Positions 1 through 7,867 of a stretch of 64,000 nt of DNA are shown here, piece after piece. Both the position numbers and the translations under genes were made by a program. Each line of letters opens with the position of its first letter. Positions within the stretch are counted from its first letter, which is position 1. The notes beneath the pieces are model-generated. The model did no database searches. It worked only from the letters and a program-made list of their open reading frames with translations, and was not told the DNA's origin. Source of the stretch: an uncultured Collinsella sp. (lineage in GTDB: Bacteria; Actinomycetota; Coriobacteriia; Coriobacteriales; Coriobacteriaceae); contig CAUGNZ010000009.1 in assembly GCA_959601045.1 (NCBI GenBank), forward strand, positions 8,615-72,614, given 5' to 3'.

Positions 1-2880
1 AAACTGGCGGCGCTGCTCGAGATGGTGGATGCACGCATCGTCACGCCCGAGCTCGACCGCTTTTTGCCGGTGACGTACGGCCAGACCGTGAGCCCGCTGG
101 CGCACGTGAGCGGCAAGGCGCTCGTGGTCCTGTCCGAGCCGCGCTCGCTGTTCGACGACTGCCTGCGCGCCTACGAGGATATCGAGGCGCGTGCCGGCGA
201 GGCGGGGATTGACCGCCTGGATGGCCTGTATGTACGTGCCCAGCAGCTCGATTTTGGTGCTCAGCAGCGCCTGAACTATGTGAGCCTGATTCGCGCCGGC
301 GGCGCGGTTACGGCAGAGCTCAAGATTGAGCAGCCGGCCATTGCGGGTTCGGACAACCGCTTTATGACGCGCGTTCAGGAAGTCGTGGGCAAGCGTTACG
401 CCTGCGTGTTTGCCATTCCCGATCGCGGTGCGCGCGAGTCGATGGAGCTCACCTTTGGCGACGAGGGCATTACCTTTGAGGAATCGCTGACGGCAGCGCC
501 CGAAAACGCCGGCGTTATCGGCGACCACGTGCGCGTGGCAGCGGCAGATTCTGCCGATCGTGCTGCCCGCCAGGATGCTCATGCTGCAATTCGCGAGCGC
601 CGCGCCGACGCGCTCAACGCTCGCTCGCTCGAGGCGGGCGCCGCCCAGGCAGCCGCCGGCGCCGCCGTGCCCACTATCTCGCGCGGACGCGTGACCTTTG
701 TCGATGCCGCCCTGCCGCAGGGCGTGGTGGTGCCCGATGCCAACCTGGCCGTGTTCTCGATCGCCGACCTCAACGCCCGCATGGACGCCAACCGCGCGCG
801 CAGCCGTCGCAAGGTGGACATTACGCAGATCACGTTCCCGTTTAAGCCGGGCGACTACGTGGTGCACGCTACCCACGGCATCGCACTCTTTAGTGAGATC
901 GCGCGCCAGGAAGTGGGCGGCAAGGAGCGCGACTACTTTTTGCTGGAATACGCCGATGGCGACAAGCTCTACGTGCCGCTGGAGCAGGTCGACCGCATCA
1001 CGCGCTATGTTGGCCCCGACGGCGACAAGCCGCGTCTGACCAGGCTCAACACCGCCGACTGGACGCGTGCCACGAACAAGGCGCGCAAGAACGCCAAAAA
1101 GCTGGCGTTTGACCTGGTCGATCTGTATACGCGCCGCTCGTCGATTACCGGTATCGCCTGTCCGCCCGATACGCCCGAGCAGATCGAGATGGAGGAGAGC
1201 TTCCCCTACGACGAGACGCGCGACCAGCTGGAAGCTATCGCCGACATCAAGGCCGACATGGAGGCGCCCAAGCCCATGGACCGCCTGCTGTGCGGCGACG
1301 TGGGTTTTGGCAAGACTGAGGTCGCCCTGCGCGCGGCGTTTAAGTGCGTGGACTCCGGCCGCCAAGTCATGGTGCTCTGCCCCACGACCATTCTGGCCCA
1401 GCAGCACTACGAGACGTTCTTTGAGCGCTTTGCCCCGTTTGGCCTTGAGGTCGAGGTGCTCAGCCGTTTCCGCACGCCGGCGCAGCAAAAGCGCGCGCTC
1501 AAGGCGTTTGCCGAGGGCACGATCGACGTGCTCATCGGCACGCACCGTCTGCTTTCGGCCGATGTGAACCCCAAGAACCTGGGCCTGGTGATTATCGACG
1601 AGGAACAGCGCTTTGGTGTGCAGCACAAGGAGCAGCTCAAGAACTTGCGCGAGCAGATTGACGTGCTCACGCTTTCGGCAACGCCTATTCCGCGAACCAT
1701 GCAGATGGCCACGAGCGGCGTGCGCGACATGAGCCTAATCACCACGCCGCCGACCGGGCGTCGTCCCGTGATCGTGCACGTGGGGGAGTACGACCCCGAC
1801 GTGGTAAGCGCGGCGATTCGCCTGGAGGTGGGCCGCGGCGGCCAGGTGTACTACGTGTCCAACCGCGTCAAGACCATCGACGACGCCGTGGCGCGCGTGC
1901 ACGAGGCCGCGCCCGAGGCGCGCGTGGGCGTGGCGCACGGCAAGATGAGTCCGCGCGAGGTCGAGGACGTGATGATCGAGTTCGCGACCAAAAAGATCGA
2001 CGTGCTCATCGCCACGACCATCGTGGAGAGCGGTATCGACAACGCGACCGCCAACACGCTGATCATCGAGGACTCGCAGCGCCTGGGCCTGGCGCAGCTC
2101 TACCAGCTCAAGGGTCGTGTGGGTCGCTCTGCCACGCAGGCCTACGCGTACTTTATGTTCCCGGGCGAGCTGCCACTCACCGAGGAGGCGACGGCGCGCC
2201 TGACCGCACTTTCCGAGTTCCAGGACCTGGGCAGCGGCATGCGCATCGCCATGCGCGACCTGGAGATCCGCGGCGCCGGCTCGCTGATGGGCGCCGAGCA
2301 GCACGGCAACCTGTCGAGCGTGGGCTTTGACCTGTTTACGCAGATGCTGGGCCAGGCGGTGGCCGAGGCGCGCGGCGATGACGATGCCGGCGTGGAGGCG
2401 GCGAGCGTGGGTATTAACCTGCCGGCCGATTACTTCTTGTCCGAGGAGTATCTGCCGGCGGTGGATCAGCGCGTGCTCGTGTACCGTAAGCTCGCAGCAG
2501 CCGAGGACCTGGAGAGCATCGACGAGGTGCAGGAAGAGACCGAGGCCGCGCATGGCGAGCTGCCGTTGGCAGGACTCAACCTGTTCAATCGCGCACGAAT
2601 CCGCATTCGCGGCGAGCGCCTGGGGCTCGAGAGCGTTACGCTCAGCGGCGGTCGCATCACGTTTTTGGGCATCGACGTGCCCAAGAAGGTGGCCTTTGAG
2701 CTAAAGACCCGCTATGGCGCGGTGAACTTCCCCAAGAGCCGCAAACTGTCGGTGCCCTACAAGGCGGGCGCCGGCGCGGGCAGCGGCCTGGGTCGCGGTC
2801 TCGACGCCAGCGACGGTACCGGCCCCGTGGCCGCGGCACTCATGTTGTTGCAGCAGTTGGGTGCGAGCGACGACGACTAA
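1..2880 (+). CDS. mfd: Transcription-repair coupling factor Mfd (5' partial)
   Basis: Mfd is the ATP-driven translocase that removes RNA polymerase stalled at DNA lesions and recruits UvrA. The frame is open from base 1, so the N-terminal part lies outside the window; about 959 of the usual 1,100-1,200 residues are visible. Counting codons from base 1, a CarD-like polymerase-interaction domain begins near 278 (FKPGDYVVHATHG). The helicase core has Walker A near 431 (GDVGFGKTEVAL) and a DEEQ box near 533. A TRG-type region (GRVGRS) and the C-terminal TRCF domain follow. Neighbours downstream are unrelated and there is no obvious terminator, only a short copy of a dispersed repeat. The family assignment is certain; only the true start is missing. 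Confidence 0.97.
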   Translation, partial: KLAALLEMVDARIVTPELDRFLPVTYGQTVSPLAHVSGKALVVLSEPRSLFDDCLRAYEDIEARAGEAGIDRLDGLYVRAQQLDFGAQQRLNYVSLIRAGGAVTAELKIEQPAIAGSDNRFMTRVQEVVGKRYACVFAIPDRGARESMELTFGDEGITFEESLTAAPENAGVIGDHVRVAAADSADRAARQDAHAAIRERRADALNARSLEAGAAQAAAGAAVPTISRGRVTFVDAALPQGVVVPDANLAVFSIADLNARMDANRARSRRKVDITQITFPFKPGDYVVHATHGIALFSEIARQEVGGKERDYFLLEYADGDKLYVPLEQVDRITRYVGPDGDKPRLTRLNTADWTRATNKARKNAKKLAFDLVDLYTRRSSITGIACPPDTPEQIEMEESFPYDETRDQLEAIADIKADMEAPKPMDRLLCGDVGFGKTEVALRAAFKCVDSGRQVMVLCPTTILAQQHYETFFERFAPFGLEVEVLSRFRTPAQQKRALKAFAEGTIDVLIGTHRLLSADVNPKNLGLVIIDEEQRFGVQHKEQLKNLREQIDVLTLSATPIPRTMQMATSGVRDMSLITTPPTGRRPVIVHVGEYDPDVVSAAIRLEVGRGGQVYYVSNRVKTIDDAVARVHEAAPEARVGVAHGKMSPREVEDVMIEFATKKIDVLIATTIVESGIDNATANTLIIEDSQRLGLAQLYQLKGRVGRSATQAYAYFMFPGELPLTEEATARLTALSEFQDLGSGMRIAMRDLEIRGAGSLMGAEQHGNLSSVGFDLFTQMLGQAVAEARGDDDAGVEAASVGINLPADYFLSEEYLPAVDQRVLVYRKLAAAEDLESIDEVQEETEAAHGELPLAGLNLFNRARIRIRGERLGLESVTLSGGRITFLGIDVPKKVAFELKTRYGAVNFPKSRKLSVPYKAGAGAGSGLGRGLDASDGTGPVAAALMLLQQLGASDDD

Positions 2881-2936
2881 CGGGTCGATGCTGCAAACGC
2901 CCCATTTGGGCACTCTGGTTCCATCGAAAGGAAAGC

Positions 2937-3800
2937 ATGTTCGGATACATCTATAAGAAAGACGTCGCCATTATCGCGGTTGTCCTGTGTCTTTGTCTGG
3001 GCGTGGGCAGTTTCTTCGACTATCAGATTTCGAGCGCGCTGTTCAACATCGGCAGCATGTACGGTCGCTTTGTCGAGGCGGCCGGCGAGCTGCCGTTCGA
3101 GCTGACGGCGAGCATCGCGGGCGTTATGCTCGTGCGCTCGGCACGCCCCGATTCCAGGGGGAGCAAATGGCTCGCTGCGCTGGGCGTTTTGATCAACGTG
3201 GGTCTGGTCGGCTACGAGATTATCGGATCGCTGCGCGTCGGCGGCAAGCTCATCGCGTTTCAGCTGGTGCTGACGTTTGTGCTGGTCATTGCGGTTAACG
3301 CTATTGCCTATCGCCTTACGCGCGACACCGCGCCCGACGAGCTTACGCGCTGGGCGTTGATGGTACTTGCCGTGTGGGTCGCTCAGGCCATTATCCTCAA
3401 CGTGATCGTCAAGCCGCTGTGGTCGCGCCCGCGCATGCGCGTGATCGAGGTCACGCCGGGGCTCAATTTTCAGCCGTGGTGGGTAATCGGCAATCCCGAC
3501 AAGTGGACCTATATCGCCGCCGGCGTGATCAAGGACGGGTTCAAGTCGTTCGCGAGCGGGCACACCGCGCATGCGGCGATCGGCCTTATGCTCGCCGGGC
3601 TTCCCGCGGCAGCCTTTAAGGAAAAACCTTCGCGTCGCCGCGTGATCTTTTGGGTGGCGGCTGTGGTCGCGGCGCTCGTCGCCTTTGGCCGTATCGTGAT
3701 CGGAGCTCACTTTTTGAGCGACGTGAGCTGCGGCTTTGCCCTGGTGTTGGCGCTTGAGTGCCTTGCCGCGCGCGTTGCCTATCCCAACGGCGTACAATAG
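2937..3800 (+). CDS. PAP2-family membrane phosphatase
   Basis: This 287-residue membrane protein belongs to the PAP2 phosphatase family, which includes phosphatidic-acid and undecaprenyl-pyrophosphate phosphatases. The catalytic signature can be read: KPLWSRPR near residue 159, SGH near 206 (SFASGHTAHA), and a third motif with Arg and His near 250-260 (RIVIGAHFLSDV). Hydrophobic segments flank these motifs, as expected for an active site at the membrane surface. The ATG follows GAAAGGAAAG. It lies 56 bases after mfd and 45 bases before the aldolase gene, all on the same strand. The first motif is slightly unusual, with RPR followed by Met rather than Pro. The exact lipid or pyrophosphate substrate cannot be told from sequence. 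Confidence 0.88.
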   Translation: MFGYIYKKDVAIIAVVLCLCLGVGSFFDYQISSALFNIGSMYGRFVEAAGELPFELTASIAGVMLVRSARPDSRGSKWLAALGVLINVGLVGYEIIGSLRVGGKLIAFQLVLTFVLVIAVNAIAYRLTRDTAPDELTRWALMVLAVWVAQAIILNVIVKPLWSRPRMRVIEVTPGLNFQPWWVIGNPDKWTYIAAGVIKDGFKSFASGHTAHAAIGLMLAGLPAAAFKEKPSRRRVIFWVAAVVAALVAFGRIVIGAHFLSDVSCGFALVLALECLAARVAYPNGVQ

Positions 3801-3845
3801 CCCCGTTTGAATCATCGGGCCCGTGCCCGGCTAGAGAGGATTGCC

Positions 3846-4871
3846 ATGCTCGCGTTTAACAACGACTATTCCCACGGCGCACATCCGGCAGTGCTGCAGG
3901 CGCTCGTCGACACCAATATGGAGCCGCAGCCCGGCTACGGTACCGATGCGCACACCGAGCGTGCCAAGCAGCTTATCCGCGAGGCCTGTCAGGCCCCCGA
4001 TGCCGACGTGTTTTTTCTGGTGGGCGGCACGCAGGCCAACGCGACGGTGATCGACATGCTGCTTGCGCCCTACGAGGGCGTCGTTGCTGCCGAGACTGGC
4101 CACGTCGCCTGTCACGAGGCGGGCGCCATCGAGTTTGGCGGTCACAAGGTGCTCACCATCCCCGGCTATGAGGGTAAGATGCGCGCCGAGGACCTCGAGA
4201 ACTATATCCAGGTGTTCTACGAAAACGAGAGCTACGAGCACACGGTGTTCCCGGGCGCTGTGTACGTGAGCCTATCGACCGAGTACGGCACGCTGTACTC
4301 CAAGGCCGAGCTCGCGGCGATTCGTGCGGTGTGCCAGAAGCGCGAGATTCCGCTGTTTGTGGACGGTGCCCGCTTGGCCTATGCGCTGGCGTCCGATGAA
4401 TGCGACATTACCCTGCCCGAGCTGGCGCAGCTGTGCGACGTGTTCTACATCGGCGGCACCAAGTGCGGCGCGCTCTGCGGCGAGGCTGTGGTGTTCTGCG
4501 GCATGCACGCCCCGGCGCATCCCATTCCGCGCATTAAGCAGCATGGTGCGTTGCTGGCCAAGGGTCGCCTGACGGGCGTGCAGTTTGAGGCGCTCTTTAC
4601 CGATGGCCTGTATTTTGAGATTGGTCGCCAGGCGATTGAGACCGCTCAGGCGCTTCGTCGCGTGCTGCACGAGCGCGGCTACCAGTTCTTCTTGGAGACG
4701 CCGACCAACCAGCAGTTCGTGATTCTGCCCAACGAGGACATGGCCCGCATTCGCGAGCATGCCTCGATTGAGTACTGGGAAAAGTACGACGAGACCCACA
4801 CGGTGGTGCGCTTTTGCACCAGCTGGGCCACGACGCAGAAGGACATCGACGCGCTGGCGGCTGTCCTGTAG
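3846..4871 (+). CDS. Threonine aldolase / beta-eliminating lyase family PLP enzyme
   Basis: This 341-residue protein is a fold-type I PLP enzyme of the threonine aldolase/aromatic beta-eliminating lyase family, which splits beta-hydroxy amino acids, typically L-threonine or L-allo-threonine to glycine and acetaldehyde. It starts with FNNDYSHGAHPAV, typical of the family. It has GGTQANAT near residue 60, the FVDGARLAYAL stretch with the cofactor-binding Asp, and IGGTKCGALCG with the probable Schiff-base Lys near 206. I chose ATG 3846, preceded by GAGAGGA, over an upstream TTG in frame because the family begins here. A strong terminator follows the stop. Substrate stereospecificity is not determinable. 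Confidence 0.88.
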   Translation: MLAFNNDYSHGAHPAVLQALVDTNMEPQPGYGTDAHTERAKQLIREACQAPDADVFFLVGGTQANATVIDMLLAPYEGVVAAETGHVACHEAGAIEFGGHKVLTIPGYEGKMRAEDLENYIQVFYENESYEHTVFPGAVYVSLSTEYGTLYSKAELAAIRAVCQKREIPLFVDGARLAYALASDECDITLPELAQLCDVFYIGGTKCGALCGEAVVFCGMHAPAHPIPRIKQHGALLAKGRLTGVQFEALFTDGLYFEIGRQAIETAQALRRVLHERGYQFFLETPTNQQFVILPNEDMARIREHASIEYWEKYDETHTVVRFCTSWATTQKDIDALAAVL

Positions 4872-4889
4872 CCTGATGTAATGACGAGG

Positions 4890-4934
4890 GGCCGCCCTGC
4901 GCTGGGTTTGGCGCAGGGCGGCCTTTGCTTTTTG
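4890..4934 (+). terminator. Rho-independent terminator after the aldolase gene
   Basis: A 13-bp perfect GC-rich stem (GGCCGCCCTGCGC and its complement) with an 8-base loop is followed by a T-rich run ending in TTTTT. It lies just ahead of the GNAT start codon, so the two genes are probably separate transcripts. Confidence 0.85.
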
Positions 4935-4949
4935 GGGGAGAAGAGTTGT

Positions 4950-5531
4950 ATGACCGAGATGTCCGAGCCGACGATTCGCCTGGCGACGCCCGAAGACGCG
5001 CCGGCGTTGCTTGCCATCTATGAGCCATATGTGCGCCAGACGGCGATTACCTGCGAATACGAGGTGCCGAGCGTTGAGGAGTTCGCCGGGCGCATCGAGC
5101 GTACGCTCAGGCGCTATCCGTATCTGGTAATGGAGCTGGACGGGCGTCCGGTAGGCTATGCCTATGTGAGTCCGCTCAACAGCCGCGAGGCATACGACTG
5201 GTCGGTCGAGACATCGATCTACCTGGCGCGCGACGTGCGCCACGGCGGGCTGGGCCGCAAGCTGCATGATGCGCTCAAGCAATGCCTGATCGCGATGGGC
5301 ATCACCAATATGTGCGCGCTCATCGCCGTGCCGCACGATAGGGACGACGAGTACCTGACGCACAACAGCCAGGATTTCCATGCCCATATGGGATATCGCC
5401 TGGTGGGCGCCTTTGACCGCTGCGCCCAAAAGTTCGGCCGCTGGTACGACATGTGCTGGATGGAGCTGGTCCTTGCCGAGCGCACGCCCAACCAGCCCAA
5501 GCCAACCTGGTTCCCCGACCTCCTCGCCTAA
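4950..5531 (+). CDS. GNAT N-acetyltransferase (phosphinothricin acetyltransferase-like)
   Basis: This 193-residue GNAT protein would transfer acetyl from acetyl-CoA to a small amine. The N-terminal pattern (IRLATPEDAPALLAIYEPYV) and the internal ETSIYLARDVRHGGLGRKL stretch, which carries the acetyl-CoA pyrophosphate-binding loop, resemble the phosphinothricin/methionine-sulfoximine acetyltransferase branch. The ATG at 4950 comes after GGGGGAGAAG. An open frame continues 23 codons upstream but runs through the preceding terminator, so the shorter form is preferred. The native substrate is unknown; in this branch, names referring to herbicide resistance often reflect homology only. Confidence 0.85.
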   Translation: MTEMSEPTIRLATPEDAPALLAIYEPYVRQTAITCEYEVPSVEEFAGRIERTLRRYPYLVMELDGRPVGYAYVSPLNSREAYDWSVETSIYLARDVRHGGLGRKLHDALKQCLIAMGITNMCALIAVPHDRDDEYLTHNSQDFHAHMGYRLVGAFDRCAQKFGRWYDMCWMELVLAERTPNQPKPTWFPDLLA

Positions 5532-5570
5532 AACCACCACGAAGGTGCCTGTCCCCTTTGTGGTGGTTTT
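5531..5570. terminator. Bidirectional hairpin between convergent genes (repeat family member)
   Basis: AAACCACCAC and its complement GTGGTGGTTT form a 10-bp perfect stem between the converging GNAT and GntR genes. There is TTTT on the plus strand and a short T run on the minus strand. An 18-base block in this hairpin recurs inverted at 23184-23201, so it is also a dispersed repeat. Confidence 0.6.
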
Positions 5571-5576
5571 GGCAGG

Positions 5577-6299
5577 TTAGCCGATGGGCTCGGTGTATTT
5601 GGCGCGGTCGGTGCGTTGGATGCGCTTGGAGACATGGAGCGGGCGGCCGTCGGTGTCGTAGACGTAGTCGGTGATCAGGATCAGCGCCTGCCCGCGCTCA
5701 ACGTTGAGCAAAAACGCCTCGTTTTGCGAGGCATAGCACACCTCAAAGGTCTTATGTCCCTGTGCCGGCGCGCGATGGAATTCCTGGCGCAGCGTGGCGT
5801 AGAGCGAACCGTTGATATCGCGGTCGATGAGTGCTTCAAAGCTCGGTGGTAGATAGGTGGTCTCCAGGCACAACGGCGCATCGTCCAGATAACGCAGACG
5901 GACAAGTTTGACGAGCTTGCTGCCCACGGCGGCATCAAAGAACTTGGCTATGCTGCCGCCCGCCTTGGTAAAGCCCGAGTCCACCGTGCGCGTGGTGGGC
6001 TTCATGCCCTGACCCTGGACCTGCGCCGTATAGCTCGAAAACACCAGGTTGTTCTCGTGGAGCGCCGGCGTGTCGGCCACAAAGGCGCCGCGCCCGCGCT
6101 CGGTTCGAACCAGACCCTCATCAACGAGCACCTTAAGGGCATGGCGTACGGTGCTGCGCGACAGCCCCGATTCGTCCATGAGTTCCATCTCGGACGGCAG
6201 CTTGTCTCCGCGCGCGTAGGTGCCGGCGGCGATGCGGTCGCGCAACATGTCCGCCAAGCGCTCGTACTGGCTCAGTTTCTTTTTAGATGAAGCGTTCAT
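5577..6299 (-). CDS. GntR/HutC-family transcriptional regulator (GntR1)
   Basis: A 240-residue regulator with an N-terminal winged helix of GntR type (residues about 10-75: YERLADMLRDRIAAGTYARGDKLPSE, then SRSTVRHALKVL) and a C-terminal UTRA ligand-binding domain. HutC-type regulators usually repress sugar or amino-acid catabolic genes and are released by a phosphorylated sugar or pathway intermediate. The gene is divergent from SIS enzyme 1, and two nearly identical 17-base candidate operators lie between them at 6310-6326 and 6449-6465. This suggests control of the SIS gene and itself. The effector is inferred to be the SIS substrate, not shown. Confidence 0.93.
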   Translation of the reverse strand: MNASSKKKLSQYERLADMLRDRIAAGTYARGDKLPSEMELMDESGLSRSTVRHALKVLVDEGLVRTERGRGAFVADTPALHENNLVFSSYTAQVQGQGMKPTTRTVDSGFTKAGGSIAKFFDAAVGSKLVKLVRLRYLDDAPLCLETTYLPPSFEALIDRDINGSLYATLRQEFHRAPAQGHKTFEVCYASQNEAFLLNVERGQALILITDYVYDTDGRPLHVSKRIQRTDRAKYTEPIG

Positions 6300-6309
6300 G
6301 CGATCAACC

Positions 6310-6326
6310 TGTATCTAACTTGTATG
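6310..6326 (+). promoter_or_regulatory. Candidate GntR1 operator, copy 1
   Basis: TGTATCTAACTTGTATG lies 10 bases upstream of the GntR1 start codon. It matches the site at 6449-6465 at 16 of 17 positions. Duplicate sites at both ends of a divergent regulator/enzyme intergene are typical of autoregulated GntR systems; the role is inferred. Confidence 0.6.
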
Positions 6327-6448
6327 AATATCTAATCAGGCATGTATTCAATACGACAACAAAACCGCTGGTAGCCAATTATCAAAAACCGCATCAGCAA
6401 AATTTCTAAGACAAATATAGCATACAACTAGTCGACATAACCAAAACA

Positions 6449-6465
6449 TGTATGTAACTTGTATG
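6449..6465 (+). promoter_or_regulatory. Candidate GntR1 operator, copy 2
   Basis: TGTATGTAACTTGTATG lies about 40 bases before SIS enzyme 1. A related inverted half-site, CATACAACTA, sits at 6421-6430, and CATGTATTCAATACG at 6341-6355 carries similar half-sites. The role is inferred from the duplication and from position. Confidence 0.6.
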
Positions 6466-6505
6466 CCTGTGATGAGCATCAAACGAGAAGAAAGGCTGAT
6501 GCGCG

Positions 6506-7498
6506 ATGACTACTCAGGAACAGGTTAAGGACGTCGTCTCCCAGGTTTTGGCTGACAAGGCAGACAAGGGCGGCATCAAGCGCGTCGTGTGGATTGGCGC
6601 CGGCGGGTCCAACGGCGGCAACTATCCTGCCCAGTACTTTATGGAGCACGAGGCCACGCAGGTCGTGAGCTCCAGCTATACCAGCAACGAGTTCGTGCAC
6701 GCAACCCCTGCCTACGTTAACGAGAACACCCTGGCCGTCGTCGTGTCCATGCGCGGCACCAAGGAGACCATCGTCGCCGCCCAGGTCGCCAAGGACCACG
6801 GCGCCAGCACCATCGCCATCTATGTTGACGAGTCCGGCCTCACCGAGGTCTGCGACTACAAGATCCAGTACGACAGCCTGGCCGTCGACGAGTCCTGCAT
6901 GGGCCGCACCAACTCCGCCGTCGTGACCATGATCGCCATGGAGCTCACGCAGCAGACCGAGGGCTATGCCGAGTACGAGACCGCTATGGCCGCGTTCGAC
7001 TTGGTCGACCCCATCTATCGCAAGGCCGTCGAGTACACCCGTCCGCTTGCTGCCAAGTGGGCCGAGCAGAACGCCGACAAGCCCTGCATCAACGTGATGG
7101 CTCAAGGTCCGCTCTTTGGTGCCGCCTACGTCTTTAGCATCTGCAACGTGCAGGAGATGCTGCAGATCGACTCCTGCACCATCAACACCTGCGACTTCTT
7201 CCATGGCCCCTTCGAGATTCTGGACAAGCGCACCTCGCTGTTCCAGCTCATCAGCGTCGGCCGCAGCCGCTGCAACGACGAGCGCGGCATCCGCTTCGTC
7301 AACCAGTACGGTGGCGAGCGCGTCTATCAGCTCGACGCCAAGGAGCTTGGCCTCAACGACATCAAGGACAGCGTGAGCGAGTACTTCAACCACCTGATCT
7401 TTGCGCCGATCCTCAACAACGTGTACATGCGCGCGCTCTCTGCCGTCACCCACAAGGACTACATGACGCGCCGCTACATGTGGAAGTTGGAGTATTAG
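6506..7498 (+). CDS. FrlB-like SIS-domain phosphosugar deglycase/isomerase (SIS1)
   Basis: This 330-residue protein has two sugar-isomerase (SIS) subdomains. The first carries IGAGGSNGGNYPAQ and the phosphate-binding Ser/Thr motif SMRGTKET. It resembles FrlB/GfrF-type enzymes, which split 6-phosphofructose-amine (Amadori) compounds into glucose 6-phosphate and an amine such as lysine. Glu217 and His233 are spaced 16 apart, like the Glu/His pair reported as catalytic in FraB/FrlB. The loop before that His reads CDFFHGP, with Asp where most relatives have Glu. The C-terminus, RRYMWKLEY, is a family hallmark. GntR1 is divergent upstream and no PTS gene is attached, so its transporter is unclear. 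The substrate is inferred. Confidence 0.85.
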   Translation: MTTQEQVKDVVSQVLADKADKGGIKRVVWIGAGGSNGGNYPAQYFMEHEATQVVSSSYTSNEFVHATPAYVNENTLAVVVSMRGTKETIVAAQVAKDHGASTIAIYVDESGLTEVCDYKIQYDSLAVDESCMGRTNSAVVTMIAMELTQQTEGYAEYETAMAAFDLVDPIYRKAVEYTRPLAAKWAEQNADKPCINVMAQGPLFGAAYVFSICNVQEMLQIDSCTINTCDFFHGPFEILDKRTSLFQLISVGRSRCNDERGIRFVNQYGGERVYQLDAKELGLNDIKDSVSEYFNHLIFAPILNNVYMRALSAVTHKDYMTRRYMWKLEY

Positions 7499-7660
7499 TT
7501 ACGCCGTTCTACCGAACGGCGTAACGGCTCGACGCTGCGCGGGCCGCATTTGGACAATCTGGCGTTCAACTTCAAGGGCGCGACCAGAAGGTCAGCGCCC
7601 TTTCGTTTCACACCACCTTGCCTCAAATGCGACCCGCTCGCTGACTTATGCTCAACCAGC
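7499..7660 (+). repeat. Nested-hairpin intergenic element, copy 1
   Basis: It begins at the SIS1 stop codon. A first 10-bp hairpin (TTACGCCGTT / AACGGCGTAA, 7499-7508 and 7515-7524) comes before an outer stem at 7539-7552 and 7624-7637 (13 of 14 pairs). That stem encloses an inner hairpin (AAGGGCGC / GCGCCCTT, 7574-7581 and 7595-7602). The same architecture recurs at 15893-16055 and 40822-40975. The inner hairpin with following Ts could end transcription. Confidence 0.75.
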
Positions 7661-7668
7661 GGCGCCTT

Positions 7669-7749
7669 AGTCGTTGGGGACGTTCTTAAATGACTAGGCA
7701 TTCAGGAACGTCCCCAACGACTAGTCATTTAAGAACGTCCCCAATGACT
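7669..7749. repeat. Inverted repeat with 29-base arms (TTGGGGACGTTCTTAAA family)
   Basis: Arms at 7669-7697 and 7721-7749 are complementary at 28 of 29 positions. A partial third arm between them (GGAACGTCCCCAACGACT) repeats the same core. A degenerate copy lies at 16080-16137. Both copies directly follow a nested-hairpin element. No coding potential is seen. Together with the preceding repeat it fills the gene-free stretch 7499-7867. Confidence 0.75.
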
Positions 7750-7812
7750 ACCCAATGAGTATGTGGGGAAACAGATTTTTCCGTTCGGCGATTTGTGTCT
7801 TGAAAAATGTAT

Positions 7813-7827
7813 ATAACGACTATAACG
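7813..7827 (+). promoter_or_regulatory. Candidate operator, ATAACG direct repeat
   Basis: ATAACGACTATAACG sits about 30 bases before the EamA ribosome-binding site. It matches ATAATGACCATAACG at 9102-9116 upstream of the PTS operon in 13 of 15 positions, suggesting a shared regulator. Which of the local GntR proteins binds is unknown. Confidence 0.45.
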
Positions 7828-7867
7828 TAGTGTGAAACATATTGGAAACAATATCGAGGAGGCTGCG

